64,000 nt of DNA from JAPOXR01 sp963664715 (GTDB lineage: Bacteria; Pseudomonadota; Alphaproteobacteria; Rhodobacterales; Rhodobacteraceae). The notes under the pieces were generated by a model, which was given only the letters and a program-made list of their open reading frames with translations, was not told the origin of the DNA and searched no databases. Made by a program: the position numbers and the translations under genes. How positions within the stretch are numbered: position 1 is the first letter of the stretch; each line of letters starts with the position of its first letter. The stretch covers positions 868,001-932,000 of the forward strand of contig CAXXUY010000011.1 in the NCBI GenBank assembly GCA_963664715.2. The letters are read 5' to 3'. Of the stretch, positions 35,194 to 44,064 are shown one piece after another.

Positions 35194-35880
35194 GCACAAT
35201 GGGAGGAATTGTGGCGGCACGACGGCTCGCGCCACTTGATTGCCGCTGCCCGGGACGCGGCCAAGGGTCTGTGTTTCTATATCGACACGTACAGGTGGAT
35301 CGAACCGGTTGATGACACCCGACGATCTGCCCTGCCGGAGTTCAGGTTGAATGGGGCGGGTTGCTCGCCTCTGGCGATAGTTGCCAGACCAGTCTCGGGA
35401 ATGACTTCAAGGACGGCAAACGGATTGTTGCACAGTTCATCGAATACCATGCCTGGACCTGAAACCGGTATCGGGACACGGTCATCCGAAGCATTCAGCC
35501 TCGCCATGCGTAAAGACACTGACCGGAAGCGTGGCCATCCCAACCCGGAATCACCACATGAGTGCATTGCCCCGGTAACCGATGACGGTCTCGCCTCCTT
35601 ATGTGCTTGCCCGGGTTCGCCGCCATTGCTTTATTCCGGCCTCACTGGACCGGCGGGCTGCGCTTCCCTTACGGAATCAGACCGGCAATGGCGGTCTGGA
35701 ACCTGCATTGTCGCAACGAGTCGGTTCAGGATAACACTCGATCACCGGAAAGCAGGACGGTGGATCAATTCCAGTACTGCCTGGAGTGACCGGCTACGCA
35801 CCACATTGACCGCCTGCAAGGCAGGCAGGTCAGTCTGCTTCCATTACCTTGCCCATCCTGCGATCCGGTTTACTGGCGGG
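35194..35880. other. Non-genic or unrecognised stretch
   Basis: 687 bases in which neither strand gives a recognisable protein. A minus-strand frame (35277-35567, 96 codons) and a plus-strand frame crossing the phytanoyl pseudogene are open by chance as far as I can tell. Probably decayed DNA. Confidence 0.45.
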
Positions 35881-36774
35881 TTACGCGTTTTCGCCAGGTC
35901 TTGCCGCAGATCGGTCGTGTTCTACCCGCTCCTGAAACGGCGGAAGTTGGGGCGGCTTGTGCGGCATCACGATCTGCCGCTGGTCTTGGCTAAGTCGGTC
36001 AAGCGGGCCCTTGCCTGGCCTGTAGTTGTGGCGGAAAAATCCTCAGGACGGACCATACCGGTACATTGCAATTCTCCGCTGGCCCCGGTTTCGCCGGGCA
36101 GCCGAGCCGTGCATGATGGCATCCACGAAGAGCAGTGCATCTCCTGCCTCTAGGTGCACTTCCACTGCACCTGTGACTCCATCGACGGAAGTCGCAACAG
36201 TTGACATAGCCGCATCGTCGAATTCCGGGTGACGAAAATTGGATTTGTGACTTCCTGGAACAACCATCGTGGCGCCAACACCCCTACCGATGTCGTTGAA
36301 TGCCATCAGTATGTTGATCTGCCCGCAGTGGAATCGTCCATCATGGTAGCGGAACTGGCAACGCGTGACCCGTTCGCGGCCACCTGAATGGAGACCGATG
36401 GCCTCGCCTGGCCCCCGGATTGATGCAAAGTTCTCGTTGATAAAGCATGATCCATGGTGCGGGTCGAAATTCCAAACGTGCGTACCCAGAACATGCGTGA
36501 CCCTGTCGATCCAGGAAGGGTGATCGATCAGTCGTTCGAATGCAGGACCTGCTTCTTAGATCTGTTGCAGGCTGAGGCCCTCGTGAGCACCGGTGAAGCT
36601 GTGGCCGTGAACATTTCCGCGCCACTCGCCCGGTTCCATGTCCTGAATTTCGTCGAGAATGCAATTGCAACCGGCAACCTCGTCGGAAGAAAGGGCTCCC
36701 TTGAGAACAATGAAACCGTTCAGATCGAAGAGGTATCTTTCCATCGCAATGCACTGTTTCGATTGGACCGACAT
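35881..36774 (-). pseudogene. Phytanoyl-CoA dioxygenase family protein, two in-frame stops
   Basis: One continuous frame of 297 codons carries a whole PhyH-family 2-oxoglutarate/Fe(II) oxygenase, beginning at ATG 36774 behind a good ribosome binding site (GGAGGGAG). Family sequence is seen throughout: RYLFDLNGFIVLKGALSSDEV, RFHCGQINILMAFNDIG, ATMVVPGSHKSNF and GDALLFVDAIMHGSAA, and the C-terminal GFFRHNYRPG. Two nonsense codons interrupt it: TAA at 36556-36558 and TGA at 36043-36045. The TGA stands where relatives have Trp (SWGFFRH), a TGG to TGA change. No frameshift is present, so inactivation looks recent. The metal-binding HxD position reads HSGG-type as in this subgroup. Confidence 0.85.
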
Positions 36775-37307
36775 GTTGCTCCCTCCGAATCTCGACAATC
36801 TCTGCTTTCTGTCCGGATCAATGACCTCACGCTTTCAAACAAACTCGCCGTTTCGCAGGAAATCAATATCCCAAAATGAAAGCTGGCCTCTTGTCCCTCT
36901 CTGAATGTGATTCTCCGTCAACGAGGATCTTGGCGCCTATTTCAACAACCTGTTGTGATTTGCAAGGAGTGACTCCAACACGCGGGTCCAACCTGTCATT
37001 TCGCGACCGTGTTTCCCTGATCGAATACCGAAACCGCCCGGTATATGAGAGCGGAATATGCGACAGATTGCGTCATCAGGGCACTGATCTCGCACCACTC
37101 ACATGCTGGAATCGTAGGCCAAATGTCCTGACCCCGAAGCAGGATTCCGGAAAACGTTTCGTAACGGCGGGACCACGACCGACTGCAACTGACTCCGCTG
37201 GTCTCTTGCGGCCACGCAACTTGGGAACTACCATGCATCGAACGGGTATGCGCCGATCGGGGTAAAAGTTCCCGGCAGGCGCGTACCGGCAAATAGGAGA
37301 ACTGTTG
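36775..37307. other. Intergenic stretch
   Basis: 533 bases between the phytanoyl pseudogene and the secreted protein gene. No convincing gene, RNA or repeat is seen; it should contain both promoters. Confidence 0.45.
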
Positions 37308-37805
37308 ATGAACCGAATCTGGTTTTTCCGTGTGCTGTTGGTCGCATCAACGGCATTGTTCGCAGTGGAGCGGGCAGCTTCCGCAGAAGAGAGCGGATCA
37401 TTCAGTGCGCTCTCAAGTCTTGATTTCGACTATGAGACGATCGAATTCGCGGGTGAAAGGGTTACGGCCGGAGCGATGAATGGAACAACTACGATACTCG
37501 AAAGTACCGGAGGTTCCTTCACACCCGGCGGCAGCAGCGTTGCGAGATGTGTGGTGTATTCGAGGGTATCGGCTGCTGGCGTGGACGTGGAGTCGACCTG
37601 CAAGATCCGGAACAGCTCGGGAGATGAACTCTACCTTCTAGGAAAAAGGACAGCAGGCGACCTTGGAGGTGGCGATGGACGTTTGCAGATCGTTGGCGGA
37701 ACCGGGGGACATTCCGATGTGACCGGTAGTTGCGAATACGACACCGAGTACCTGTCGGACAGGAGGGCTGTCACGAAAATGGACTGCGAATGGACGAAGC
37801 CGTGA
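37308..37805 (+). CDS. Hypothetical secreted protein
   Basis: A 165-residue protein with a Sec signal (MNRIWFFRVLLVASTALFAV, cleavage after ASA). The mature part is acidic, Gly/Ser/Thr-rich and has four Cys residues in its second half, likely forming periplasmic disulfides. AGGAGA precedes the ATG. I do not recognise a family; the sequence GGTGGHSDVTGSCEYD suggests a beta-rich fold similar to small secreted proteins of unknown role. Confidence 0.6.
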   Translation: MNRIWFFRVLLVASTALFAVERAASAEESGSFSALSSLDFDYETIEFAGERVTAGAMNGTTTILESTGGSFTPGGSSVARCVVYSRVSAAGVDVESTCKIRNSSGDELYLLGKRTAGDLGGGDGRLQIVGGTGGHSDVTGSCEYDTEYLSDRRAVTKMDCEWTKP

Positions 37806-37859
37806 CGCGGGGTCGCGAGGACAACTTGTTCGTGTCTTGAATGTCCGAGCGAAAGTGTA

Positions 37860-38245
37860 ACCAACTCAACCGTTGCAACAACGGGTGTGTACTCTTGCTC
37901 TTCCGGAACTGGCCAATTCATCCGGCGGGAAATGACGTCTTGACGGTGGACACGCAGTCGCCGGCGACATGCTGCCAGAACGGCGTATCCTCGCGACGGG
38001 AGACATAATGCAGGTTGATGAATCCGGAAAAGTCGTCGACCTGGCGCGCAACAATTCTGTTGTCGGCGTCGCTGTCCGAGGCGCCGCCGGTTACGACCTG
38101 TTGCAGGTGAAACCGGGTGAACAGCAGCATTTGAACGACTGTCCCGTGGATGGAAGTCGCCTCGAGTGGTTCAAAGCAACTCTGCGCAAACCCGGCGCCC
38201 GGCAGTTGCCAATCCAGGCCCGGTCGAGTCGCCCGGAATTGTGCC
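37860..38245 (-). pseudogene. Flavin-dependent tryptophan halogenase, C-terminal fragment
   Basis: On the minus strand SGRLDRAWIGNC reads in one frame and, after a shift, SCFEPLEATSIHGTVVQ and FINLHYVSRREDTPFW in another; these are the conserved C-terminal blocks of PrnA/RebH-type tryptophan halogenases. A frame change and an in-frame stop at 37918 show it is not functional. Its upstream end coincides with the end of the 242-bp repeat (38233-38474). The N-terminal part of such a gene, in the same orientation, ends 7.8 kb away at 46020 at exactly the point where this fragment begins. Confidence 0.8.
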
Positions 38246-38474
38246 GAAGGACAGAACGCAGGAGCCCGAATCGGCGAATCTGGCCCTGAAACAGAGGGCC
38301 AGACATCGGTGACCCCGAACACTGCCCGGTCATTCCAGAAACGGATTACGTACGATTCGCCGCATTTGTTCCACGAATTCAGTCACGGTCCAGAACCAAG
38401 GAACAACCACGATTGACAGGATCCGAACAACTTGCTTTCGGCGAAGATCGCGCAGCAGATTGTTAATCTGGGCC
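38233..38474 (-). repeat. 242-bp inverted duplication, copy A
   Basis: Ungapped match to 48999-49240 in opposite orientation with seven differences in 242 bases (about 97 percent identity). It contains a perfect hairpin, TGGCCCT-N7-AGGGCCA, at 38281-38301. On one side it abuts a PIN-domain fragment and on the other a halogenase fragment, so it sits at a rearrangement junction. Confidence 0.92.
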
Positions 38475-38620
38475 GAGCAGTTGATCGCTGCTGCCAACAC
38501 GTGCCGATCTTCTGTGTCAGGCAGGCTGAGGCCCTCGATCAGTGGCTCGTTTCCTTCGAAGAAGCACTCATCGAAGACTTCGACGACAATGGTGGCCTTA
38601 CGAAAGTGATTGCAGAGCGA
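38467..38620 (-). pseudogene. PIN-domain (VapC-like) fragment
   Basis: About 50 codons read EVFDECFFEGNEPLIEGLSL then PDTEDRHVLAAAINCSAQ. The LPDxxDRHVLAAAI block is characteristic of one group of PIN-domain toxins or putative nucleases, with the catalytic acidic residues in DDRH-type context. The sequence stops being PIN-like exactly where the 242-bp repeat begins, and no N-terminal half is recognisable upstream. A remnant, not a working toxin. Confidence 0.65.
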
Positions 38621-38874
38621 GCATAGGGCGCCGAAGATTGAATTGATTGGTGGCTTCGCGCCACCTCCCAATGCTTGCCCTGCCGAATGATGTCGAACAA
38701 CAGAGGAACAAGTTCCACTTGCGAGTGATCCTGAGCATCGGGGCAGGTCGCCGATCCCCCTTTGGGCCATGGTGGCGGCTCAGATTCTCTGGGAAAAGAC
38801 ACATTCGCCCGCACCGGAAGCGTCCGCGTGGACGTCAGACAATGACAGTCTGAGGTCCGATCGGGCATCGTATT

Positions 38875-39762
38875 TCAGTCCTTGTAGAGCTCGGCAAACA
38901 TATCCACCGCTTCGGACACCATGCGATCTCCCCGACCTTGGGCCACAGCCAGGCCAAGCGCATGTTTGGTTCCCGTTGACATTATCGAGAGCTTGCCAAT
39001 CTCATCAGCCATGGCGGTGTAGTAGGCGACATCTTTGTTCGCGTTTTTCAGGGCAAAGGCCAGTTGGGTAGGGTCGCCATCGACAGCATATCCTTTGACG
39101 AGTTCCATCATTGTTGACCACAACGGACCAGACGACATCACATCATAAAGCACTTTGCGCTCAACTCCGGCGGCTTCACTCATCGCAAAGGCTTCTGACA
39201 TCGCCATGGCCGACGTCATTCCGACAAAATTGTTGATCAGCTTGACTGTGTGACCCGCTCCTGATGCGCCCAGGTGATACACGTTTTCGCCCAGATCACT
39301 TAGCACCGGTCTTATCGCTTCGTACGCCGCCAAATCGCCGGCGCACATAATGTTCAGCTTGCCTTCCAGGGCATGGGCAGGTGTGCGTCCCAGCGGACCA
39401 TCTAGATAGGCGCCGCCAGCCGCGGCCACTTCTGCGGCCAACGCTCTGGTCGATCCCGGCAGGGACGTGCCGAAATCGATAGCCGTCGTGCCAGATCTCA
39501 TGCCCGCGATAACACCGTCCTTCCCTCGCATTCGACTTTCCACCGAAGCGGATGAGTCCACGCAAAGCATTACGATGTCCGACGCCTCGGCCACCGCCTT
39601 CGCCGTTCCGACTTCCGTCGCACCGTGGGCAATGGCAGCATCGACTTGGGTGCGCGACCTGTTCGCCAGGACAGTCAGCGGGTAGTTGAGGTCCAGCAGA
39701 CGCTGACACATCGCGCCGCCCATGATACCAAGGCCGATAAAGCCAATTGCAGTTTTCGACAC
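38875..39762 (-). CDS. 3-Hydroxyisobutyrate-dehydrogenase-family oxidoreductase
   Basis: A beta-hydroxyacid dehydrogenase, 295 residues from the GTG at 39762. NAD(P) motif GFIGLGIMGGAM, substrate loop reading DGPLGRTPAHA in place of the commoner APVSGG, and the catalytic Lys in GAGHTVKLINNF. The loop variant marks a subgroup distinct from classical MmsB or GarR. GAAAGGAA seven bases before the GTG supports this start over the TTG at 39768. Downstream of the tctCBA genes on the same strand, so it may oxidise or reduce a hydroxyacid taken up by that transporter. Confidence 0.85.
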   Translation of the reverse strand: MSKTAIGFIGLGIMGGAMCQRLLDLNYPLTVLANRSRTQVDAAIAHGATEVGTAKAVAEASDIVMLCVDSSASVESRMRGKDGVIAGMRSGTTAIDFGTSLPGSTRALAAEVAAAGGAYLDGPLGRTPAHALEGKLNIMCAGDLAAYEAIRPVLSDLGENVYHLGASGAGHTVKLINNFVGMTSAMAMSEAFAMSEAAGVERKVLYDVMSSGPLWSTMMELVKGYAVDGDPTQLAFALKNANKDVAYYTAMADEIGKLSIMSTGTKHALGLAVAQGRGDRMVSEAVDMFAELYKD

Positions 39763-39811
39763 TCTCAATTCCTTTCAATAACTGTTCATTCGAATTTGGA
39801 AATGACCAACG

Positions 39812-40330
39812 TCAAGCGGTTCCACGGATCGGCCGAACAATTTCAATGTTGAACGTCATTCCATCCAATGATTTGCCGAGATCATGGCGCGCTGCGGGAC
39901 AATTGCTTATGCCAACAGGCATAAGTATCCCATCCGGACGAACGCCGAACGCGGAGGGTTTAGAAATGCGAGCCTGTCCCCTCAGCCTCAGAAAGCGGCT
40001 CGGAGACACTAGGATCCAGCGACCGAATCTGCGTTTCAGACAGGCCGTAGCAAAGGTCGAGTTCTCTATCAGCTTCTTCCGAGTCCGCCAGAGCCCTCTC
40101 TTGGGCTTCAGAAAAACAACCATAAATTCGATGAGTTCAAGCAAGGCGGGCAAAGCTCCGGTCAGCGTCTTCTGGAACCGCCTGAAGCGAAGATAGTGAC
40201 GAGCACGGCAAACAAGCAGTGCTGCCCAGCGATTATTGAATTGGCCGGTCGCGATAGGCACTCCTCCGCCTGCGGCCGGCACGATGAGTTTTTCGATATC
40301 CAAGTCGACCTGCGGCCTAGAAAGTGTCAT
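39812..40330 (-). CDS. Hypothetical protein coupled to tctA
   Basis: A 172-codon frame whose ATG overlaps the tctA stop by four bases (ATGA), the layout of a translationally coupled gene. The product is basic and matches no family I know (MTLSRPQVDLDIEKL, then GGGVPIATGQF). The overlap is the main support; composition is unusual, and it could be a decayed gene or chance frame. Confidence 0.35.
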   Translation of the reverse strand: MTLSRPQVDLDIEKLIVPAAGGGVPIATGQFNNRWAALLVCRARHYLRFRRFQKTLTGALPALLELIEFMVVFLKPKRGLWRTRKKLIENSTFATACLKRRFGRWILVSPSRFLRLRGQARISKPSAFGVRPDGILMPVGISNCPAARHDLGKSLDGMTFNIEIVRPIRGTA

Positions 40331-41865
40331 TCGGAATCCTTTGAGTTTTCGCGGAAGGACCTCAGATTCTGCGTAACTGTGGTCATTCTCCACTTACGCC
40401 ATTGTTGAATTACTACGGGCAAAAATGTCACGAAAACAGTCAGTATGAAAAACACTAGCGAAATTGGCCGAGTGAGAAATATCATGGCGCTGCCATCAGA
40501 CAGTATCAGAGATTGGCGCATCGATTCTTCAACCATTCCGCCGAGTATGATCGCAATCACCATCGGGGCGGTCGGGTATTCAAATTTGATCATGGCATAG
40601 CCAACACAACCAAAGACCAAAGCGACAATAACCGAATTCAGAGAATTAGATATTGTATACGCGCCGATCAAACACATCGTAAGGATAATTGGCAGCAGAA
40701 GTCCCGTTGGGATGTTTATTATTTTGTCAAAGGATTTGAGCGCAAATCGGCCCTGAATATACATCGCGACATTCGCCAAAATGAAGCTGAGCATGATCGT
40801 GTACATAAGGCCGCCCTGATTCACGAAGAGCTGTGGCCCGGGGGTAAGGCCGTGAATCAGGAGTGCGCCAAGGAAAATTGCGGCAACGGTATTTCCGGGT
40901 ATCCCCAATGTCAGAGTTGGAATGAGCGTTGCCGCGGTGACGCCGTTGTTCGCGCTTTCGGATGCCGCGATTCCCTCCAGGCTTCCCTTGCCGAAGTTGT
41001 CTGGTTCCTTGGACGACCGCTTTGCCTCATCATATGCGATGAAGGAGGCGATGCTTCCGCCGGTCCCGGGGATAACGCCTATGACAATGCCAATGAAGCT
41101 CGACTTTATCACCGTCCAGTAATGAGGAACGATTTCCTTCCAACGAATGATCTTCCTTTTCGAATCGTCCTTCGACAGCACACCAGCCACTGCGCGCTTC
41201 CCGATTTGATTGAAAATTTCCGCGACGGCAAAAATCCCGATAAACACCTCAATCATGCCGACGCCGCCATACAGGTAGAACGTGTTGAATGAGAATCGTG
41301 GCACACTCATGATCGGATCTACGCCGACGGATGCGATGAGCAATCCGAACAATGCAGAGATTAGGCCTTTCGTCAGTGAGTTGCCGCTGACCCTGGAGAT
41401 GATCGTCAGTCCGAAAAATGTCAGGGCGAACCGTTCGGGCGGACCGAACGCCAAGGCAGCCTTCGCAAGCATTGGTGCAAAGAAGATGAGAGCAACGGCG
41501 CTGATGAGGCCCCCAAGGACAGATGCGTGCAGTGCGACGCTCAACGCCTCAAAGGACCGACCCTTTCGTGTCAGAGGGTATCCGTCCCAGGCCGTTGCAA
41601 CCGATGACGGAGTGCCGGGAGTATTGATCAAGATTGCTGAAATGGATCCTGCATATGTCCCCGCGCAGTAAACCCCAGTCAACAGGACGATCCCGGACTC
41701 GGGCGAAAGGTCAAACGTGAACGGGAGGACCAATGTGACGGCAAGAGTGACGGTCAATCCGGGCAAAGCCCCAAAGACCATGCCGACTGCTGTTCCCAAA
41801 AGGATCAGGACTATATTCTGCCATAAGAATACGACAGTTATAGCATAGATAAGGTTTTCAAGCAT
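40327..41865 (-). CDS. tctA: Tripartite tricarboxylate transporter large permease TctA
   Basis: A 512-residue, 10-12 segment membrane protein of the TctA family, the large permease of a sodium-driven binding-protein-dependent transporter. Conserved phrases: GTAVGMVFGALPGLTVTLAV at the N-terminus, GTYAGSISAILINTPGTP, and IPGTGGSIASFIAYDEAKRSS. It works with TctB and the periplasmic TctC encoded upstream. Start at the ATG at 41865, about 14 bases after tctB. Cargo could be a di- or tricarboxylate or another organic acid. Confidence 0.95.
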   Translation of the reverse strand: MLENLIYAITVVFLWQNIVLILLGTAVGMVFGALPGLTVTLAVTLVLPFTFDLSPESGIVLLTGVYCAGTYAGSISAILINTPGTPSSVATAWDGYPLTRKGRSFEALSVALHASVLGGLISAVALIFFAPMLAKAALAFGPPERFALTFFGLTIISRVSGNSLTKGLISALFGLLIASVGVDPIMSVPRFSFNTFYLYGGVGMIEVFIGIFAVAEIFNQIGKRAVAGVLSKDDSKRKIIRWKEIVPHYWTVIKSSFIGIVIGVIPGTGGSIASFIAYDEAKRSSKEPDNFGKGSLEGIAASESANNGVTAATLIPTLTLGIPGNTVAAIFLGALLIHGLTPGPQLFVNQGGLMYTIMLSFILANVAMYIQGRFALKSFDKIINIPTGLLLPIILTMCLIGAYTISNSLNSVIVALVFGCVGYAMIKFEYPTAPMVIAIILGGMVEESMRQSLILSDGSAMIFLTRPISLVFFILTVFVTFLPVVIQQWRKWRMTTVTQNLRSFRENSKDSE

Positions 41866-41879
41866 TGTCCCGCGTCACT

Positions 41880-42374
41880 CTATCCAAAAACACTGCCTGT
41901 TGGCAGGTACACCCGCAATACAATTGCCAACAGGTGCTTTACCGGGATGCTCAGTATTAACGACAATATAACGATCTGCCACCACCGGCAGTTTCCGATT
42001 ATAATCATGACTGTTGCAACCAGCATTATTGTCGAGATTTCATACCCAAGATACGGCAATATTATGATCCACAATGCGATCGCCGTGAACGCAAGCAGGA
42101 CCCGGATATAGCTTGTTGCTTCTCTTGGTCCGTCTTCCAAGGAGTCTGTTTCGTCCTTCAGGTTTCCGATAGCATTGGAAACGATCTTGAGCAGACTCAA
42201 TAAGATGATTGCAGACGTGATCAAGTACGGCAGCGTGCGTGCGCTGACACCACTCAGGCCATCGTTGGAAAAGACAACAATTTGGTCGGGGATGCTGAGG
42301 AAAACAAACAATCCTACCAGCAAGGTCACGATAGACGAGATACTTCCTCTAAGTATGAGACCAAGACCAGGCAT
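41880..42374 (-). CDS. tctB: Tripartite tricarboxylate transporter small permease TctB
   Basis: A 164-residue membrane protein with four hydrophobic segments, the usual small permease of the TTT family. Little sequence is conserved in TctB; identification rests on size, topology and position between tctC and tctA. ATG at 42374. A strong hairpin lies between tctC and this gene. Confidence 0.85.
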   Translation of the reverse strand: MPGLGLILRGSISSIVTLLVGLFVFLSIPDQIVVFSNDGLSGVSARTLPYLITSAIILLSLLKIVSNAIGNLKDETDSLEDGPREATSYIRVLLAFTAIALWIIILPYLGYEISTIMLVATVMIIIGNCRWWQIVILSLILSIPVKHLLAIVLRVYLPTGSVFG

Positions 42375-42492
42375 TTGGTCGCCTCCGTGGCAACTGGGAC
42401 TTCGGGGCGATTCGACGACTCCGTCGGTGAGCGGACAGGGCTCGGTTGCGCAATTCTGACCGCTCGAACGCCGATCGCGCTTAGGAAATGTA

Positions 42493-42519
42493 CAGCGCGC
42501 GCATTCGATGCGCGCGCTG
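42493..42519 (-). promoter_or_regulatory. Strong hairpin between tctC and tctB
   Basis: CAGCGCGCGCAT and ATGCGCGCGCTG form a perfect 12-pair stem around a three-base loop, eight bases after the tctC stop. There is no U run after it, so it is more likely an mRNA-stabilising or processing element that keeps tctC more abundant than tctBA than a full terminator. Confidence 0.7.
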
Positions 42520-42526
42520 CCGTGTT

Positions 42527-43513
42527 CTACTTGTTGATAATCTCGCCAAAGAACTCAGAATCACTCCTGAGCTTTGCCATGATTTCCTCGCCATTCCGGA
42601 CTTGGCTTTCCTGCTTTCTTGTAACAGTGAATGCCTTGAATTCATCACTGCTAGCAGCTTTGAGAAACGCCTCTTCAAGTATTGCGACAACCTCATCTGG
42701 CGTGTCTTTCGGAGCCAGCAAGTACCATTCAACCGTTGCGATGATGTCGAGTCCCTTTTCCTTGAACGTCGGAACTCCCGGGAACGCATCAAGTCGTTCT
42801 GGCGACGACAATGCCAAGATCCTGGTTTCTCCGGCGTCTACGCTTGCGAGCATTGCACCCGGTGTGCCGCCGATCAGATCGACATGCCCACCGCGCAACG
42901 CTGCAATTGTCTTTGAACCGCCCTGAAACGGGATGTCCCGGAATTTGATGCCCGTCTCAAGGAACAGGGTCTTCAAAAGCGTGTGGTGCACGCCACCCGC
43001 TCCGGAATGTCCGCGATCAATGACCGTGTCAGTATCTTTTTCCGCGAGAAGGTCTTCCAGTGTTTCCCAAGGTGAGTCTGTTCGTACCGCAATGCTACTA
43101 GGCGCATAACTCACTCCGACAATCCCCCTGAAGTCGTCGACCGAATACGGGACCATTAAGGAATGCGGCGTCGTGACCAAGGCGTCTGAAGCCCCAAAAT
43201 ACAATGTGTATCCATCAGGGGCTGCAGCTGCAGCTTCGGCGGTTCCAACAGTGCCGCCTGCGCCCGATCGATTGATCACTGCAATTGGCTGACTAAGATA
43301 CTTTTCCGCCTCATTCGCCAGGAAGCGCCCCGTCGTATCTGTTCCTCCACCTGCGCCGTATGGCACAATCACTGTGATGGGCTTATCTGGAAAACTTGCT
43401 TGGGAACTTGCCATGCTGACGGCGGTTATGGTTGCCGCAGTGGCAATCGATGCTATCATGCAGACTTTCCGTATTCTCGCCGTTGCATTGATTTCTGAGA
43501 GCTTCTTGAACAT
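42527..43513 (-). CDS. tctC: Tripartite tricarboxylate transporter substrate-binding protein
   Basis: A 328-residue periplasmic binding protein of the TctC/Bug family. Signal peptide to about residue 38 (ASIATAATITAVSMASSQ), then FPDKPITVIVPYGAGGGTD, the Bug-family ligand loop, and GYTLYFG. Binds a carboxylate for the TctAB permease. ATG at 43513 has a clear GGAGGA binding site. First gene of the tctCBA direction, divergent from the GntR regulator across 551 bases. Confidence 0.93.
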   Translation of the reverse strand: MFKKLSEINATARIRKVCMIASIATAATITAVSMASSQASFPDKPITVIVPYGAGGGTDTTGRFLANEAEKYLSQPIAVINRSGAGGTVGTAEAAAAAPDGYTLYFGASDALVTTPHSLMVPYSVDDFRGIVGVSYAPSSIAVRTDSPWETLEDLLAEKDTDTVIDRGHSGAGGVHHTLLKTLFLETGIKFRDIPFQGGSKTIAALRGGHVDLIGGTPGAMLASVDAGETRILALSSPERLDAFPGVPTFKEKGLDIIATVEWYLLAPKDTPDEVVAILEEAFLKAASSDEFKAFTVTRKQESQVRNGEEIMAKLRSDSEFFGEIINK

Positions 43514-44064
43514 CTTTTCCTCCGTTTGATTTAGTTTCTGATTCTTTGGTTCCCCTTATGAACTCAGGTCACGCGAAACCATTATGCCTTCGGTATTGAG
43601 AATTGTGTCAGTGCTGATCTCCACCCTCCCGTCCTTGATCCAACCGGTTGGCCAGCTCAACAATTTGCCTTCGCAGGGATCTGCCAAAATGTCGGAATTG
43701 TCCTAAGCAATTGCAGGGCAAGGTAACTGCTGACATCCATCCTCCCGACCGGGCTGCTGGCTACGGCATCGACGATGCCATAGCATCTTGCAGACTAGTA
43801 GACTAGTATATTGACTTTTGCAATTCAATTGTTGCTGTGCTACAGACTGCAACAACCGAAAAACACTCTGAAAACTAGCATGTGGGGCGTGAGACCCACT
43901 ACCGATACTTGCCATTTCTTTCAATATCTTATATGGGTTGCAAGTGGCGGAGGCAGTCACTGTGCCGGAAAGCGACCAGAGGAGGCCGGCAGTTGTGGCA
44001 GGGATGGTGTGAATTCAACCTTCTATTACGCAATCTGGTATGGTAACATGCTTGGCGAACGGGG
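43514..44064. other. Divergent regulatory region tctC / gntR
   Basis: 551 bases without a gene, AT-richer in the 43780-44050 part. It holds the candidate operator at 43795-43808 and should contain both promoters. Confidence 0.55.
43795..43808. promoter_or_regulatory. Candidate GntR operator ACTAGT-AG-ACTAGT
   Basis: Two ACTAGT hexamers separated by AG form a 14-base palindrome, also readable as a tandem AGACTAGT direct repeat. It lies about 280 bases upstream of tctC and 257 upstream of the GntR gene. FCD-type GntR proteins often bind short palindromes of this size, which makes this the best operator candidate in the gap. Confidence 0.5.

Noticed and set aside
35209..36153. 314-codon plus-strand frame over the phytanoyl pseudogene
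   Set aside because: Overlaps a clear gene on the other strand and has no family content.
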